A stretch of DNA of 64,000 nucleotides. It comes from Parafrankia irregularis (GTDB taxonomy: Bacteria; Actinomycetota; Actinomycetes; Frankiales; Frankiaceae). The first letter of the stretch is position 1, and each line of letters begins with the position of its first letter. The notes beneath the pieces are model-generated. The model saw nothing but the letters and a program-made list of their open reading frames with translations, was not told the DNA's origin and did no database searches. The stretch is from positions 1 through 64,000 of the forward strand of contig NZ_FAOZ01000019.1 in assembly GCF_001536285.1 (NCBI RefSeq). The letters are read 5' to 3'. A program made the position numbers and the translations under genes. Positions 49,724 to 57,486 of this stretch are shown here, in pieces.

Positions 49724-52177
49724 GTGACGGGCGTGGGTTCGTCGGCGGCCATCGAGCGTGACCTCGCGCGGGCGGACAGCATCCTGGCCAGGCTCGCCCG
49801 TGACAGCCGGCGGGCCGGCAACATCACGCATGTCGAGCATGTGCCGTCACGTCCGGGCCGTACGGGGCCCTGGCCGGACTGGGCCGACGAGGTCCTGGTT
49901 GGCCGACTGCGCGCGGCCGGGATCGACGAGCCGTGGACGCACCAGGCCCAGACCGCCCAGGCGGCGCACGAGGGGCGAGACGTCGTGCTCGCCACGGGCA
50001 CCGCGTCCGGAAAATCGGTGGGCTACCTGCTGCCGGTGCTTTCACGGCTGCTGGCCGAACCGGGCGCGCGGGCGGTGTATCTCGCGCCGACCAAGGCACT
50101 CGCCCACGACCAGCTGCGCTCGGTGCGCTCGCTGCGGCTGACCGGTGTCCGCGCCTCGACCTACGACGGCGACACTCCAGGCTCGGAACGCGAGTGGGTG
50201 CGCGCACACGCGAACTTCGTCCTGACCAATCCGGACATGCTGCATCGCGGGATCCTGCCGGCGCACCGTCGCTGGTCCTCCTTCCTGCGCGGGCTGCGTT
50301 TCGTGATCATCGACGAGTGCCACGGCTACCGTGGCGTGTTCGGCGCTCATGTCGCGCTGGTGCTGCGCCGGCTGCGGCGGGTCTGCGCCCGGTACGGCGC
50401 GAGACCGGTCTTCGTCCTCGCCTCCGCGACGGTGGCCGATCCGGGAATGTCCGCGTCGCGGCTGACCGGAGTGGACGTCGATGTGGTTGACACGGACTCC
50501 TCCCCGCGCGGGCCCGTGGACTTCGCCCTCTACGAGCCGCCACTGATCAGGGGGGCCGTGCAGGCTGGCGGGGCGGGATCGGTTGGCCTTGCCGGTGGCG
50601 CTGGCCTCGCCGGTGGTGGTGGGCTGGCTGGTGGTGCTGAGCTGGTCGGTGGCGAGAACGGCGCCCCGGTCCGGCGGGCCGCGACCGCCGAGTCGGCTGA
50701 TCTGCTCGCGGATCTGGTCACGGAGGGCGTCCGGACACTGGTGTTCGTCCGTTCCCGCCGGGCTGCCGAGGTCGTCGCGGCCGCGGCGCGGCGTGGGCTG
50801 GAGGAGGCCGCTCCGGAGCTGTCCGGGCGGGTCGCGGCGTACCGCGCCGGCTACCTCGCCGAGGAGCGTCGGGACCTGGAGAGCCGGCTGAGGACAGGTG
50901 AGCTTCTCGGCGTGGCCGCGACGTCGGCGCTGGAGCTCGGCGTCGACATCAGCGGGCTCGACGCGACCGTGATCGCCGGATTTCCCGGCACGCTCGCCTC
51001 CCTGTGGCAGCAGGCCGGTCGTGCGGGCCGGGCCGGGCAGGGCGCGCTCGCGGTGCTCGTCGCCCGAGATGACCCACTCGACACCTACCTGGTTCACCAT
51101 CCCGAGGCGGTCTTCGGCCGGCCGGTCGAGGCCAGTGTGTTCGACCCCGACAACCCGTACGTCCTGATGCCTCATCTGGAGTGCGCGGCGAGCGAGCTGC
51201 CGCTGGCCGAGGAGGACCTGGAGCTGTTCGGGCCCGGAGCCCGCGGGGCCGTCGACGACCTCGTTCGCCGGGGACGGCTGCGCCGCAGGCCCACGGGCTG
51301 GTTCTGGACGCAGCGGCACCGGCCGGATGTCGACATCAGAGGAACCGGTGGCCCTCCCGTGCGCATCGTCGAGGTCGGGACAGGCCGCCTGCTCGGCACC
51401 GTCGACGCGGGGACGTCACATTCGACGGTGCACCAGGGGGCTGTGTACCTGCATCAGGGTGCCACCTTCCTCGTCACCGAGCTCGACCTCGACGACGCGG
51501 TCGCTTTCGTCGAGGCAGCTCAACCGGACTGGACGACGGTGGCGCGTGAGCACACCGACATCCGGGTGGTCGAGTCGACGCGGTCGGCGCGGTTCGCCGA
51601 CGTCGAGATCCACCTCGGCACGGTCGAGGTCACGAATCAGGTGGTCGGATTCCAGCGCCGACGCCTGGCCACCGGTGAGATCCTCGGGCAGGAACCGCTC
51701 GACCTGCCGCCGCGCCAGCTCCGCACCAGGGCCGTCTGGTACACCGTCACCGACGAACTGCTGGCCGCTGCCAACGTGGAACCCGCGGAGGTGCCGGGCG
51801 CGGTGCATGCCGCCGAGCACGCGGCGATCGGCCTGCTTCCGCTGTTCGCGACGTGTGACCGGTGGGATATCGGTGGTGTGTCCACCGACCTGCACCCGGA
51901 CACGGGCCGCACCAGCGTTTTCGTCTACGACGGCCATGCCGGGGGAGCCGGGTTCGCCGAGCGCGGGTTCCTGCGGGTGGCCGAATGGCTGAGTGCCACC
52001 CGGGATGCGGTCGCCGCCTGTGAATGCCCAGCTGGCTGCCCTTCCTGCGTGCAGTCGCCGAAGTGCGGAAACGGCAACGAACCTCTCGCCAAGGCGGCGG
52101 CCGTGCGGCTGCTGGACTCCGTGTTGGCCGCGATGGACGGAGACCGCGGTCAGGTACTGGACCCACCACAGAAATAG
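49724..52177 (+). CDS. DECH-box helicase of the Tad neighbourhood with DUF1998-like C-terminus
   Basis: 817 residues from GTG 49724 (another GTG at 49733). Walker A Thr-Gly-Thr-Ala-Ser-Gly-Lys-Ser, Asp-Glu-Cys-His in motif II, Ala-Ser-Ala-Thr in motif III, and Gln-Gln-Ala-Gly-Arg-Ala-Gly-Arg in motif VI. The C-terminus has a four-cysteine cluster Cys-Glu-Cys-Pro-Ala-Gly-Cys-Pro-Ser-Cys, typical of MrfA-like repair helicases. A Gly/Ala/Leu repeat insertion of about 35 residues lies between the RecA domains. This corresponds to the helicase/secretion neighbourhood DEAH-box family that sits beside Tad genes in actinobacteria. Its link to pilus assembly is unknown; DNA repair is the likelier role (inference). 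Confidence 0.9.
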   Translation: MTGVGSSAAIERDLARADSILARLARDSRRAGNITHVEHVPSRPGRTGPWPDWADEVLVGRLRAAGIDEPWTHQAQTAQAAHEGRDVVLATGTASGKSVGYLLPVLSRLLAEPGARAVYLAPTKALAHDQLRSVRSLRLTGVRASTYDGDTPGSEREWVRAHANFVLTNPDMLHRGILPAHRRWSSFLRGLRFVIIDECHGYRGVFGAHVALVLRRLRRVCARYGARPVFVLASATVADPGMSASRLTGVDVDVVDTDSSPRGPVDFALYEPPLIRGAVQAGGAGSVGLAGGAGLAGGGGLAGGAELVGGENGAPVRRAATAESADLLADLVTEGVRTLVFVRSRRAAEVVAAAARRGLEEAAPELSGRVAAYRAGYLAEERRDLESRLRTGELLGVAATSALELGVDISGLDATVIAGFPGTLASLWQQAGRAGRAGQGALAVLVARDDPLDTYLVHHPEAVFGRPVEASVFDPDNPYVLMPHLECAASELPLAEEDLELFGPGARGAVDDLVRRGRLRRRPTGWFWTQRHRPDVDIRGTGGPPVRIVEVGTGRLLGTVDAGTSHSTVHQGAVYLHQGATFLVTELDLDDAVAFVEAAQPDWTTVAREHTDIRVVESTRSARFADVEIHLGTVEVTNQVVGFQRRRLATGEILGQEPLDLPPRQLRTRAVWYTVTDELLAAANVEPAEVPGAVHAAEHAAIGLLPLFATCDRWDIGGVSTDLHPDTGRTSVFVYDGHAGGAGFAERGFLRVAEWLSATRDAVAACECPAGCPSCVQSPKCGNGNEPLAKAAAVRLLDSVLAAMDGDRGQVLDPPQK

Positions 52178-53642
52178 ACACCTTCGTGGGTCGGGGGGGT
52201 AGCCGACCGTATCGGGGGTAGACCGCGCTCTGTCGGATTCTCAGAGCGGTCCTACTTCCCGTAAACGGCAGGAATGTGGAGGTTCCGGTGGTCACCGTCG
52301 GCGTAGTCCTGGTACTTCTGGCGGGCGTTCTCACCGCGGACATCGTCCTGGAGAGCTCTGGCCAGACGGAACTGATGATCATGGGGCAGGCGCTGTCCTT
52401 TGACGTCTGGGGGCTGTTCGTCCTGGGGGTCGCTACCGGGGTGCTGGCGGTGGCCGGTATCCAGCTCGGGCTGCAGGGTTTCGCCCGCGACAGGCAGCGG
52501 CTGAGGGCGCAGCGCCAGCAGGCCAGGGATCTCGCCGCCATGACCCGCCCCGTTCCTGGGGCGCACCCGTCGCCTTCGCAGCCCCGTGCCGCCGCGACGG
52601 CCGCAGCCACCGGTTTCGCGCCTCGTGGGTCGGTTCCTGGCGGGTCGGTTCGTGGTGGCGCGGTGACGACGGCCGGTGGTTCGGCGCCGGCGCCAGCACC
52701 CGCCGCGCCAGCACCTGCCGCGGCACCGTCGAGCCAGGCCCTGGCACCGTCGAGCCAGCGCCCGTCGAGCCAGCACCAGTCAGGCCAGGGCCAGTCAGGC
52801 CAGGCGCCGATCGGCCGGCCGGCTGGGACCGCGACCGCTCCCACAACACCGCTGGTCGTGCGTGGCCATGGCGCGGGTGGGCGTGGCTCGACGGCGCGGG
52901 CCGGTGACGCGAGGACCACAGGCGCGGGTTCGCGGTCCGCCCCGCCGGCCGACGCGCCTGTGCCGGCGGGCCGCGCGGCTGCTTCCGTCGAACGGCCGTC
53001 GACGCCCTCGGTACGCCATGGCAGGCCCTCGGTTGTGCCCCGAACTGATCGGGTGGTTGCGAGGGTCGCTGACCTACGGCGCCGGAACAGCGATGGAGCC
53101 CAGGGCCCGACCGGGAACGGCACTCCCCACGCCCAGGACGCCCCTGTCGGGAAATCCCAGCACCCCGGGGACCCCGACGCGCCCACGGGTGCCCGCCCGA
53201 GCTGAACTCCCACAGGCCCATCGGTACCGGCCATCGCCGCGGCGACAGCCTGATACGCGCCGGGCGCGCCTTCCCAGGGCCCGGCGCGTGCGCGAGCCCG
53301 AGCCGGGCCGAACAGCCGTAGCGAAGTCGGTAGGTCGGCCTCGACCGTGACGCTCACGCCATCGCCTTCCACCTGACAGATCGCCAGCCGCGCGGAGTTG
53401 GCCCTGGCCGACTCCGCGGCGCGCTGGCAGGCGAGAGCAGGCTGGGCGGAGTGCTCCGCGGCGGCGGCGAGCGCCGCGAGGTCGGCCGCCGTGGCAGCCC
53501 GCTGCCGACTCGCGTCGACCTGCGCGAGGCTCAGCACCATCGATCCGGTGGCAACGACGACCATCATGGCGCCGAGCAGCCAGACCGTGGCGGAGCCGCG
53601 TTCGCTCGTATTCGACGAACCAGGCGGCCGGGTTGTCCTCAT
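51747..53642 (-). CDS. TadE-like secretion protein with an unusually long open extension
   Basis: The ATG overlaps the tadE stop (ATGA, 53639-53642). Residues 1-125 match the helicase/secretion-neighbourhood TadE-like proteins: Arg-Gly-Ser-Ala-Thr-Val-Trp-Leu-Leu-Gly-Ala-Met-Met-Val-Val-Val membrane segment, Gln-Arg-Ala-Ala-Thr-Ala-Ala-Asp-Leu-Ala-Ala-Leu-Ala-Ala-Ala, a Cys pair, and Gly-Val-Ser-Val-Thr-Val. Such proteins normally end near Arg-Ala-Arg-Ala-Gly-Pro, about 53290. Here the frame stays open for some 500 more codons, antisense to the membrane gene at 52276 and the helicase end, and the extension looks non-protein-like. The real product is probably short with a lost stop or a frameshift, or is genuinely extended. 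Confidence 0.5.
   Translation of the reverse strand: MRTTRPPGSSNTSERGSATVWLLGAMMVVVATGSMVLSLAQVDASRQRAATAADLAALAAAAEHSAQPALACQRAAESARANSARLAICQVEGDGVSVTVEADLPTSLRLFGPARARARAGPWEGAPGAYQAVAAAMAGTDGPVGVQLGRAPVGASGSPGCWDFPTGASWAWGVPFPVGPWAPSLFRRRRSATLATTRSVRGTTEGLPWRTEGVDGRSTEAAARPAGTGASAGGADREPAPVVLASPARAVEPRPPAPWPRTTSGVVGAVAVPAGRPIGAWPDWPWPDWCWLDGRWLDGARAWLDGAAAGAGAAGAGAGAEPPAVVTAPPRTDPPGTDPRGAKPVAAAVAAARGCEGDGCAPGTGRVMAARSLACWRCALSRCLSRAKPCSPSWIPATASTPVATPRTNSPQTSKDSACPMIISSVWPELSRTMSAVRTPARSTRTTPTVTTGTSTFLPFTGSRTALRIRQSAVYPRYGRLPPRPTKVSISVVGPVPDRGLRPSRPTRSPAAARPPPWREVRCRFRTSATARRKGSQLGIHRRRPHPGWHSAIRPPAGTRARRTRLPRHGRRRRKRWCGPCPGAGRWTHHRYPTGHTSRTAEAGRSPRARRHAPRPAPPRVPRWQRPAVRR
52276..53205 (+). 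CDS. Hypothetical membrane protein with long disordered tail
   Basis: 309 residues from GTG 52276; GTG 52288, with GGAGG five bases upstream, is an attractive alternative. Two hydrophobic segments at about residues 5-22 and 43-65 are followed by a basic helix (Phe-Ala-Arg-Asp-Arg-Gln-Arg-Leu-Arg-Ala-Gln-Arg-Gln-Gln). The topology resembles LapA-like small membrane proteins. The remaining 220 residues are Pro/Ala/Ser/Gly-rich and disordered, with Pro-Ser-Ser-Gln and Ser-Gly-Gln-Gly-Gln repeats. Function unknown. The whole gene lies opposite the open extension of the TadE-like frame. Confidence 0.6.
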   Translation: MEVPVVTVGVVLVLLAGVLTADIVLESSGQTELMIMGQALSFDVWGLFVLGVATGVLAVAGIQLGLQGFARDRQRLRAQRQQARDLAAMTRPVPGAHPSPSQPRAAATAAATGFAPRGSVPGGSVRGGAVTTAGGSAPAPAPAAPAPAAAPSSQALAPSSQRPSSQHQSGQGQSGQAPIGRPAGTATAPTTPLVVRGHGAGGRGSTARAGDARTTGAGSRSAPPADAPVPAGRAAASVERPSTPSVRHGRPSVVPRTDRVVARVADLRRRNSDGAQGPTGNGTPHAQDAPVGKSQHPGDPDAPTGARPS

Positions 53643-54052
53643 GGCCCGGTACCCGCTGGCCCGGCACCCGCCGCCGTGTTTTCGACGGCGGCGACCGCGA
53701 CGGCCGAGACGGTGACCGTGGGCACGAGGCGACCAGCACCTCCCGTGCCGACAACCGCGGCGACACGGACACGTACCGTCCCCGCGCTACCGCCGATCTC
53801 GATTTCGGCGCCCGGCGGCGCCGCCCGCAGTGCCCAGGCCCGGGCAGCCGTCGCCGACTCACCACGAGCAGCGGCGCGAGCCCCGAGCCGGGCGGCTTCG
53901 GCGCATCGTGTCTGCGCGGAGACCGCGCTGAGCATCCAGAGAATCATGAACATCACCGCCAGAAGACTGGGCAGACCCATCGCGAGCTCGGCGGTGACCT
54001 GGCCACGATCCCTGCCGCCGCGCGGGCGTCTCGGCCTGGTCGCAGTTCTCAA
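53639..54052 (-). CDS. TadE-family minor pilin
   Basis: 137 residues. The start appears to be TTG at 54052, seven bases after the pilin gene; it overlaps the next gene by ATGA. After a basic leader comes a class III prepilin-like site Asp-Arg-Gly then Gln-Val-Thr-Ala-Glu, with Glu at +5, followed by Leu-Ala-Met-Gly-Leu-Pro-Ser-Leu-Leu-Ala-Val-Met-Phe. A Cys-Ala-Glu-Ala-Ala-Arg-Leu-Gly-Ala-Arg segment follows, typical of TadE. The C-terminal half is beta-rich and Gly/Ala-rich. It is a membrane-embedded assembly component of Tad pili. Confidence 0.82.
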   Translation of the reverse strand: MRTATRPRRPRGGRDRGQVTAELAMGLPSLLAVMFMILWMLSAVSAQTRCAEAARLGARAAARGESATAARAWALRAAPPGAEIEIGGSAGTVRVRVAAVVGTGGAGRLVPTVTVSAVAVAAVENTAAGAGPAGTGP

Positions 54053-54059
54053 GGCGCGC

Positions 54060-54296
54060 TCAGAAGTCGATCTTCAGCGCGCGCTCGACCACCGAGGAGA
54101 TCAGCGAGCGGGTGGCTGAGCTGGACACCACTGCGTAGAGCACGCTGGCGAACGCGACGGCTGCGAGGGTGCCGACGGCGTACTCGGCGGTGGACATTCC
54201 TGCGTCCACCGCGGTGGCTGCCGCCGCGCGGCGGCGCCGGGGCAGCGATCTCACCAGCGTCGACGCCAGATGGATGAACAGGACGAGAAGCCACAT
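54060..54296 (-). CDS. DUF4244 Flp-like pilin subunit
   Basis: 78 residues from ATG 54296, which sits five bases after GGAGG; ATG 54299 is adjacent. Hydrophobic start, then Arg-Arg-Arg-Arg, then the prepilin cleavage site Gly followed by Met-Ser-Thr-Ala-Glu-Tyr-Ala-Val-Gly-Thr. The mature N-terminus has the Glu5-Tyr6 pair of Flp pilins. The hydrophobic helix Leu-Ala-Ala-Val-Ala-Phe-Ala-Ser-Val-Leu-Tyr follows. The family is DUF4244. It is probably the major fibre subunit. No prepilin peptidase gene is in the window. Confidence 0.85.
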   Translation of the reverse strand: MWLLVLFIHLASTLVRSLPRRRRAAAATAVDAGMSTAEYAVGTLAAVAFASVLYAVVSSSATRSLISSVVERALKIDF

Positions 54297-54514
54297 CATT
54301 GCCTCCGGGTCAGGTGGGGCATGGCCTGGTCAGAGCTGGTCAGGACGAGGCTCGGCAGGCCGGATCTTGTCTGGTACCTCGTGGCGCCGGCTGTCTCGAT
54401 GATCGGGCGGTGTCGGCCGGTGAGGGACGGGCCCGCACTCCCTGTGGATGACGAGATCTCATCCACAACCCGGCACCCGATCTGCCCGCCTCGGGCGCGG
54501 TCGCGGACCGCTGT

Positions 54515-55993
54515 TCAGGGCTGTGGCAGGAGGCCCGAGCCGAGATCCGGGGCGGTGCCGATGATGATGGGCACCACGCCGAGCAGCAGGAAGGCCGGCA
54601 GGAAGCACAGTCCGAGTGGGGCGACGGCCAGGACGCCGGCTCGCCGGGCGGCGCCGATGGCCGCGGCGTGGGTCTCCTGCCGTGCACGGGTGCTGATTCG
54701 GGTGAGCGTCGTGGCGAGTCTCGCCCCGGAGGATTCGGTCCTGCCGATGGCGGCCACTGCGGCGAGCACCGTCTGTGCCTCACGCTGCCGGGCTGACCCG
54801 GCTCGCCCGGGCAGCGTGCCGATCCCCAGCGCGCGCGAGAGCCGTGCCGTACCACCGTGCCGTCGGGACCGCCGGCTGCCGGCGCGCCGCCCACGGCGGG
54901 GTGCGGGCTCCGCGCTGAGCACACCGACCGCGCCCAGAAGCCGGCGGCACGCCTCGTCGGCCGGTGCTCCGTGGCGCATCGAGCGCCCGGTGGCCCGCAG
55001 CTCGACACCGGCTGGGCCTCCGGTCGCGGACCCGACGACCTCCAGCGAGTTCTGCGTGGTGGCCCCCGCTCTCAGGCAGGCGGAGACGAGGTCGAGAGCG
55101 AGGGGAAGATCGGCAAGCATCCGGCGGCGGTACTCCCCGGAGGCCGCAGCGTCGCCTGGCCGTCCGGGTGGGAGCGGCCCCGCGCAGACGGGCGGCACCC
55201 GGGCCTGGACCCCGTCCGAGATCCGCCGCAGCCAGCGCAGCCCGGCCAGGTCGAGCAACACCCCCGCGGCCAGACAGAGCGTGCCGACCGGGGAATTCGT
55301 CAGGACGTCCACCGGGGACGCGCCGAGCAGGATTCCCATTGCGACGCCGAGCAGCGGCAGGCCGGCCACGAGGCGACCTGACGACCGCGGCCCGGCGAGG
55401 GCGGCGGCCAACTCGTCGGCACGTGCCGCATCCGATCGGGCCGCATCGGCGAGCATGACCGCGACCGGTGCCAGTCGGACCCCGGTCAACCGGCACACCC
55501 GGAACGCGGTGGCGAGCTGCCGCAGCGCGCCGGCATCGCATCGGGACAGCAGCCTCGGTGCGTCGTCGGCGTCGGCGTCGGCGAGCAACTCGCGCAGACG
55601 TGGCAGGTCGAGAGAGCCCGCCGCCCGTCCCGAGCGGCCGCCACCCCGACGGCTGTCACTCGGACGGCTCTGACGGCCGCCACCCCGACGGCCGTCGCCA
55701 CTGTGGGCTTCGCTGCTGTGTGGGTGGGCCGGCAGGCTGGTGACCGAGGCCAGCGCGGTTCGCAGCGCGCCGTCGGGAGACGCGCCGGCGTCCAGCTCGG
55801 TCGCCACCGCGGCCAGCACGTCCTCAGCCGCCCCACGCAGCTCGGCCTCGTAGCGGTGGACGACCCAGCGACGCAGAGCCCCGTGCCCGCAGCAGAGCAC
55901 GACGACAGCGATCCCGGCGGCCGGGCCACCCAGCACCGTCGCGGCGACGCTCCCGCCTGCCCAGGCAGCACCCCGCGCCAGCCGGGCCGTCAT
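54515..55993 (-). CDS. Fused TadB-TadC inner-membrane platform protein
   Basis: 492 residues. The ATG overlaps the tadA stop (ATGA, 55990-55993). Two T2SSF-type halves are present. The first (residues about 45-255) has Ala-Ala-Val-Ala-Thr-Glu-Leu-Asp-Ala-Gly and a hydrophobic pair ending Leu-Ala-Gly-Leu-Arg-Trp-Leu-Arg-Arg. The second (about 290-485) has Leu-Pro-Leu-Ala-Leu-Asp-Leu-Val-Ser-Ala-Cys-Leu-Arg-Ala-Gly and ends with Leu-Cys-Phe-Leu-Pro-Ala-Phe-Leu-Leu-Leu-Gly-Val-Val-Pro. These are normally two genes, tadB and tadC; here one frame joins them. Gly/Arg-rich low-complexity inserts interrupt the first half. Confidence 0.83.
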   Translation of the reverse strand: MTARLARGAAWAGGSVAATVLGGPAAGIAVVVLCCGHGALRRWVVHRYEAELRGAAEDVLAAVATELDAGASPDGALRTALASVTSLPAHPHSSEAHSGDGRRGGGRQSRPSDSRRGGGRSGRAAGSLDLPRLRELLADADADDAPRLLSRCDAGALRQLATAFRVCRLTGVRLAPVAVMLADAARSDAARADELAAALAGPRSSGRLVAGLPLLGVAMGILLGASPVDVLTNSPVGTLCLAAGVLLDLAGLRWLRRISDGVQARVPPVCAGPLPPGRPGDAAASGEYRRRMLADLPLALDLVSACLRAGATTQNSLEVVGSATGGPAGVELRATGRSMRHGAPADEACRRLLGAVGVLSAEPAPRRGRRAGSRRSRRHGGTARLSRALGIGTLPGRAGSARQREAQTVLAAVAAIGRTESSGARLATTLTRISTRARQETHAAAIGAARRAGVLAVAPLGLCFLPAFLLLGVVPIIIGTAPDLGSGLLPQP

Positions 55994-57486
55994 CGCGCGC
56001 CTGGCCGGGGCGCCGATGGCCCTGCTTGGCGGGGATGCGGCGGTCGCATCCGAAGCGCTGGTTGCGCTGGTGGTGCCGATCGTTGCGGTGGTGCTGGTTC
56101 TCCGTGGGGTGCTGCCGGCCCCGCCCCGGGCGCTGTGGTTCTGGGCACTGCGGTTCTGGGCATCGCGGTTCTGCGCGCCGCGGCCGGCCAGAGGCGCACC
56201 CCACGTTCCCGCAGGAGCGTGGCCAGTAGGGCGAGTCCCTCCGGATCCGGCTGGACGACGCCTCGAGCGGGTCGTTCGCCCACGTGCCGGGGCAGCTCCC
56301 GGGCATCGTCGCCGACAAGCGCCGGGACGACCTGGACCAGGCCGTCATCGCCCCGGCGCAGCACCCCGATGCCGGCGACCCGACGGGCACCCGCCGCATT
56401 CCGCCGGAGATGGATGGCCACCTGCACGGCCGCCGCCAGGTGGCTGTGCAGCGCGGCGCGCGGCAGTCCCGCGAGAGCGCCCAGGGCCTCCATCCGCGCG
56501 GGCAGGCTCTCGGCGGCGTTGGCGTGCACAGTTCCCAGGCCGCCCTCGTGGCCCGTGTTCATCGCCATCAGGAGATCGAGGACTTCCGCTCCGCGGACCT
56601 CGCCTACGACGAGGCGGTCCGGCCGCATGCGCAGTGCCTGGCGGACCAGCTCTCGCTGGGTGATCTCGCCGGCGCCCTCGACGTTCGCCGCGCGAGCCTC
56701 CAGCCGGACCACGTTGATTCGGGAGAGGACGAGCTCCGCGGTGTCCTCGACCAGCACGATCCGTTCTGTCGCGGGTGCGGCGTCCAGCAGGGCGGCGAGC
56801 AGGGTGCTCTTCCCCGTCCCGGTTCCGCCGCTGATGAGCGCGGTGAGTCGGGCGGCGAGGACGGCACGCAGGGCGGCCGCGGTGTCGGGCCCCAGGGTGC
56901 CGGCGGCCGCGAGGTCGTCCAGGGTGAACGGCACGGGGCGCGGCCTGCGCAGTGACAGGCAGGTTCCACCCAGGGCGGGTGGGGAGAGCATGGCGTGCAG
57001 GCGGATTCCGTCAGGCAGCCGGATGTCGGCGAACGGCATGGCGGTGTCGAGCCGGCGGCCGCCGCTGGCGGCGAGCCGGACGGCGAGCGCCCGGACAGCT
57101 CCGTCGTCGGCGAAGCGCACGCCGGTGAGACGAAGCCGGCCGGCTCGTTCGATCCAGACCTTGTCCGGGCCGTTGACCAGGATGTCGGTGATCTCCGGGT
57201 CGCGCAGCAGGACCGCGAGCGGCCCCAGCCGCTGGGCATGCCCCTGGGATGGCGTCGAGCGCGCCCCGTTCGAAGCGAGCCTGGCCGCCTCGGCCAGGCC
57301 TACCTCGGACGGGCCTGTGCCGGACGGACCTGACTCGAAGGGGCTCGTCTCGAACGAAGCCGGCGGCGGCACCGCCCCGGGCGGGGTCGCCTCGGAAAGC
57401 AGGGGCCCGGGCAGCGGTGCGGCGGACGGCGCCGCGGTGACGGCATCGGCTGAGGCCGACGAGGCGCGGGACCGGCCGGCTCTCAC
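55990..57486 (-). CDS. tadA: TadA/CpaF-family secretion ATPase
   Basis: 498 residues from a GTG that overlaps the CpaE-like stop (GTGA, 57483-57486). Walker A Gly-Gly-Thr-Gly-Thr-Gly-Lys-Ser near residue 240, an Asp box with Glu-Asp-Thr-Ala-Glu-Leu, Walker B Leu-Val-Val-Gly-Glu-Val-Arg-Gly-Ala-Glu, and a His box Asn-Thr-Gly-His-Glu-Gly-Gly-Leu-Gly-Thr-Val-His-Ala-Asn. The N-terminal 75 residues and C-terminal 60 residues are Pro/Ala-rich and disordered. A hexameric motor for Tad pilus assembly in the cytoplasm. Confidence 0.93.
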   Translation of the reverse strand: MRAGRSRASSASADAVTAAPSAAPLPGPLLSEATPPGAVPPPASFETSPFESGPSGTGPSEVGLAEAARLASNGARSTPSQGHAQRLGPLAVLLRDPEITDILVNGPDKVWIERAGRLRLTGVRFADDGAVRALAVRLAASGGRRLDTAMPFADIRLPDGIRLHAMLSPPALGGTCLSLRRPRPVPFTLDDLAAAGTLGPDTAAALRAVLAARLTALISGGTGTGKSTLLAALLDAAPATERIVLVEDTAELVLSRINVVRLEARAANVEGAGEITQRELVRQALRMRPDRLVVGEVRGAEVLDLLMAMNTGHEGGLGTVHANAAESLPARMEALGALAGLPRAALHSHLAAAVQVAIHLRRNAAGARRVAGIGVLRRGDDGLVQVVPALVGDDARELPRHVGERPARGVVQPDPEGLALLATLLRERGVRLWPAAARRTAMPRTAVPRTTAPGAGPAAPHGEPAPPQRSAPPAQPALRMRPPHPRQAGPSAPRPGAR

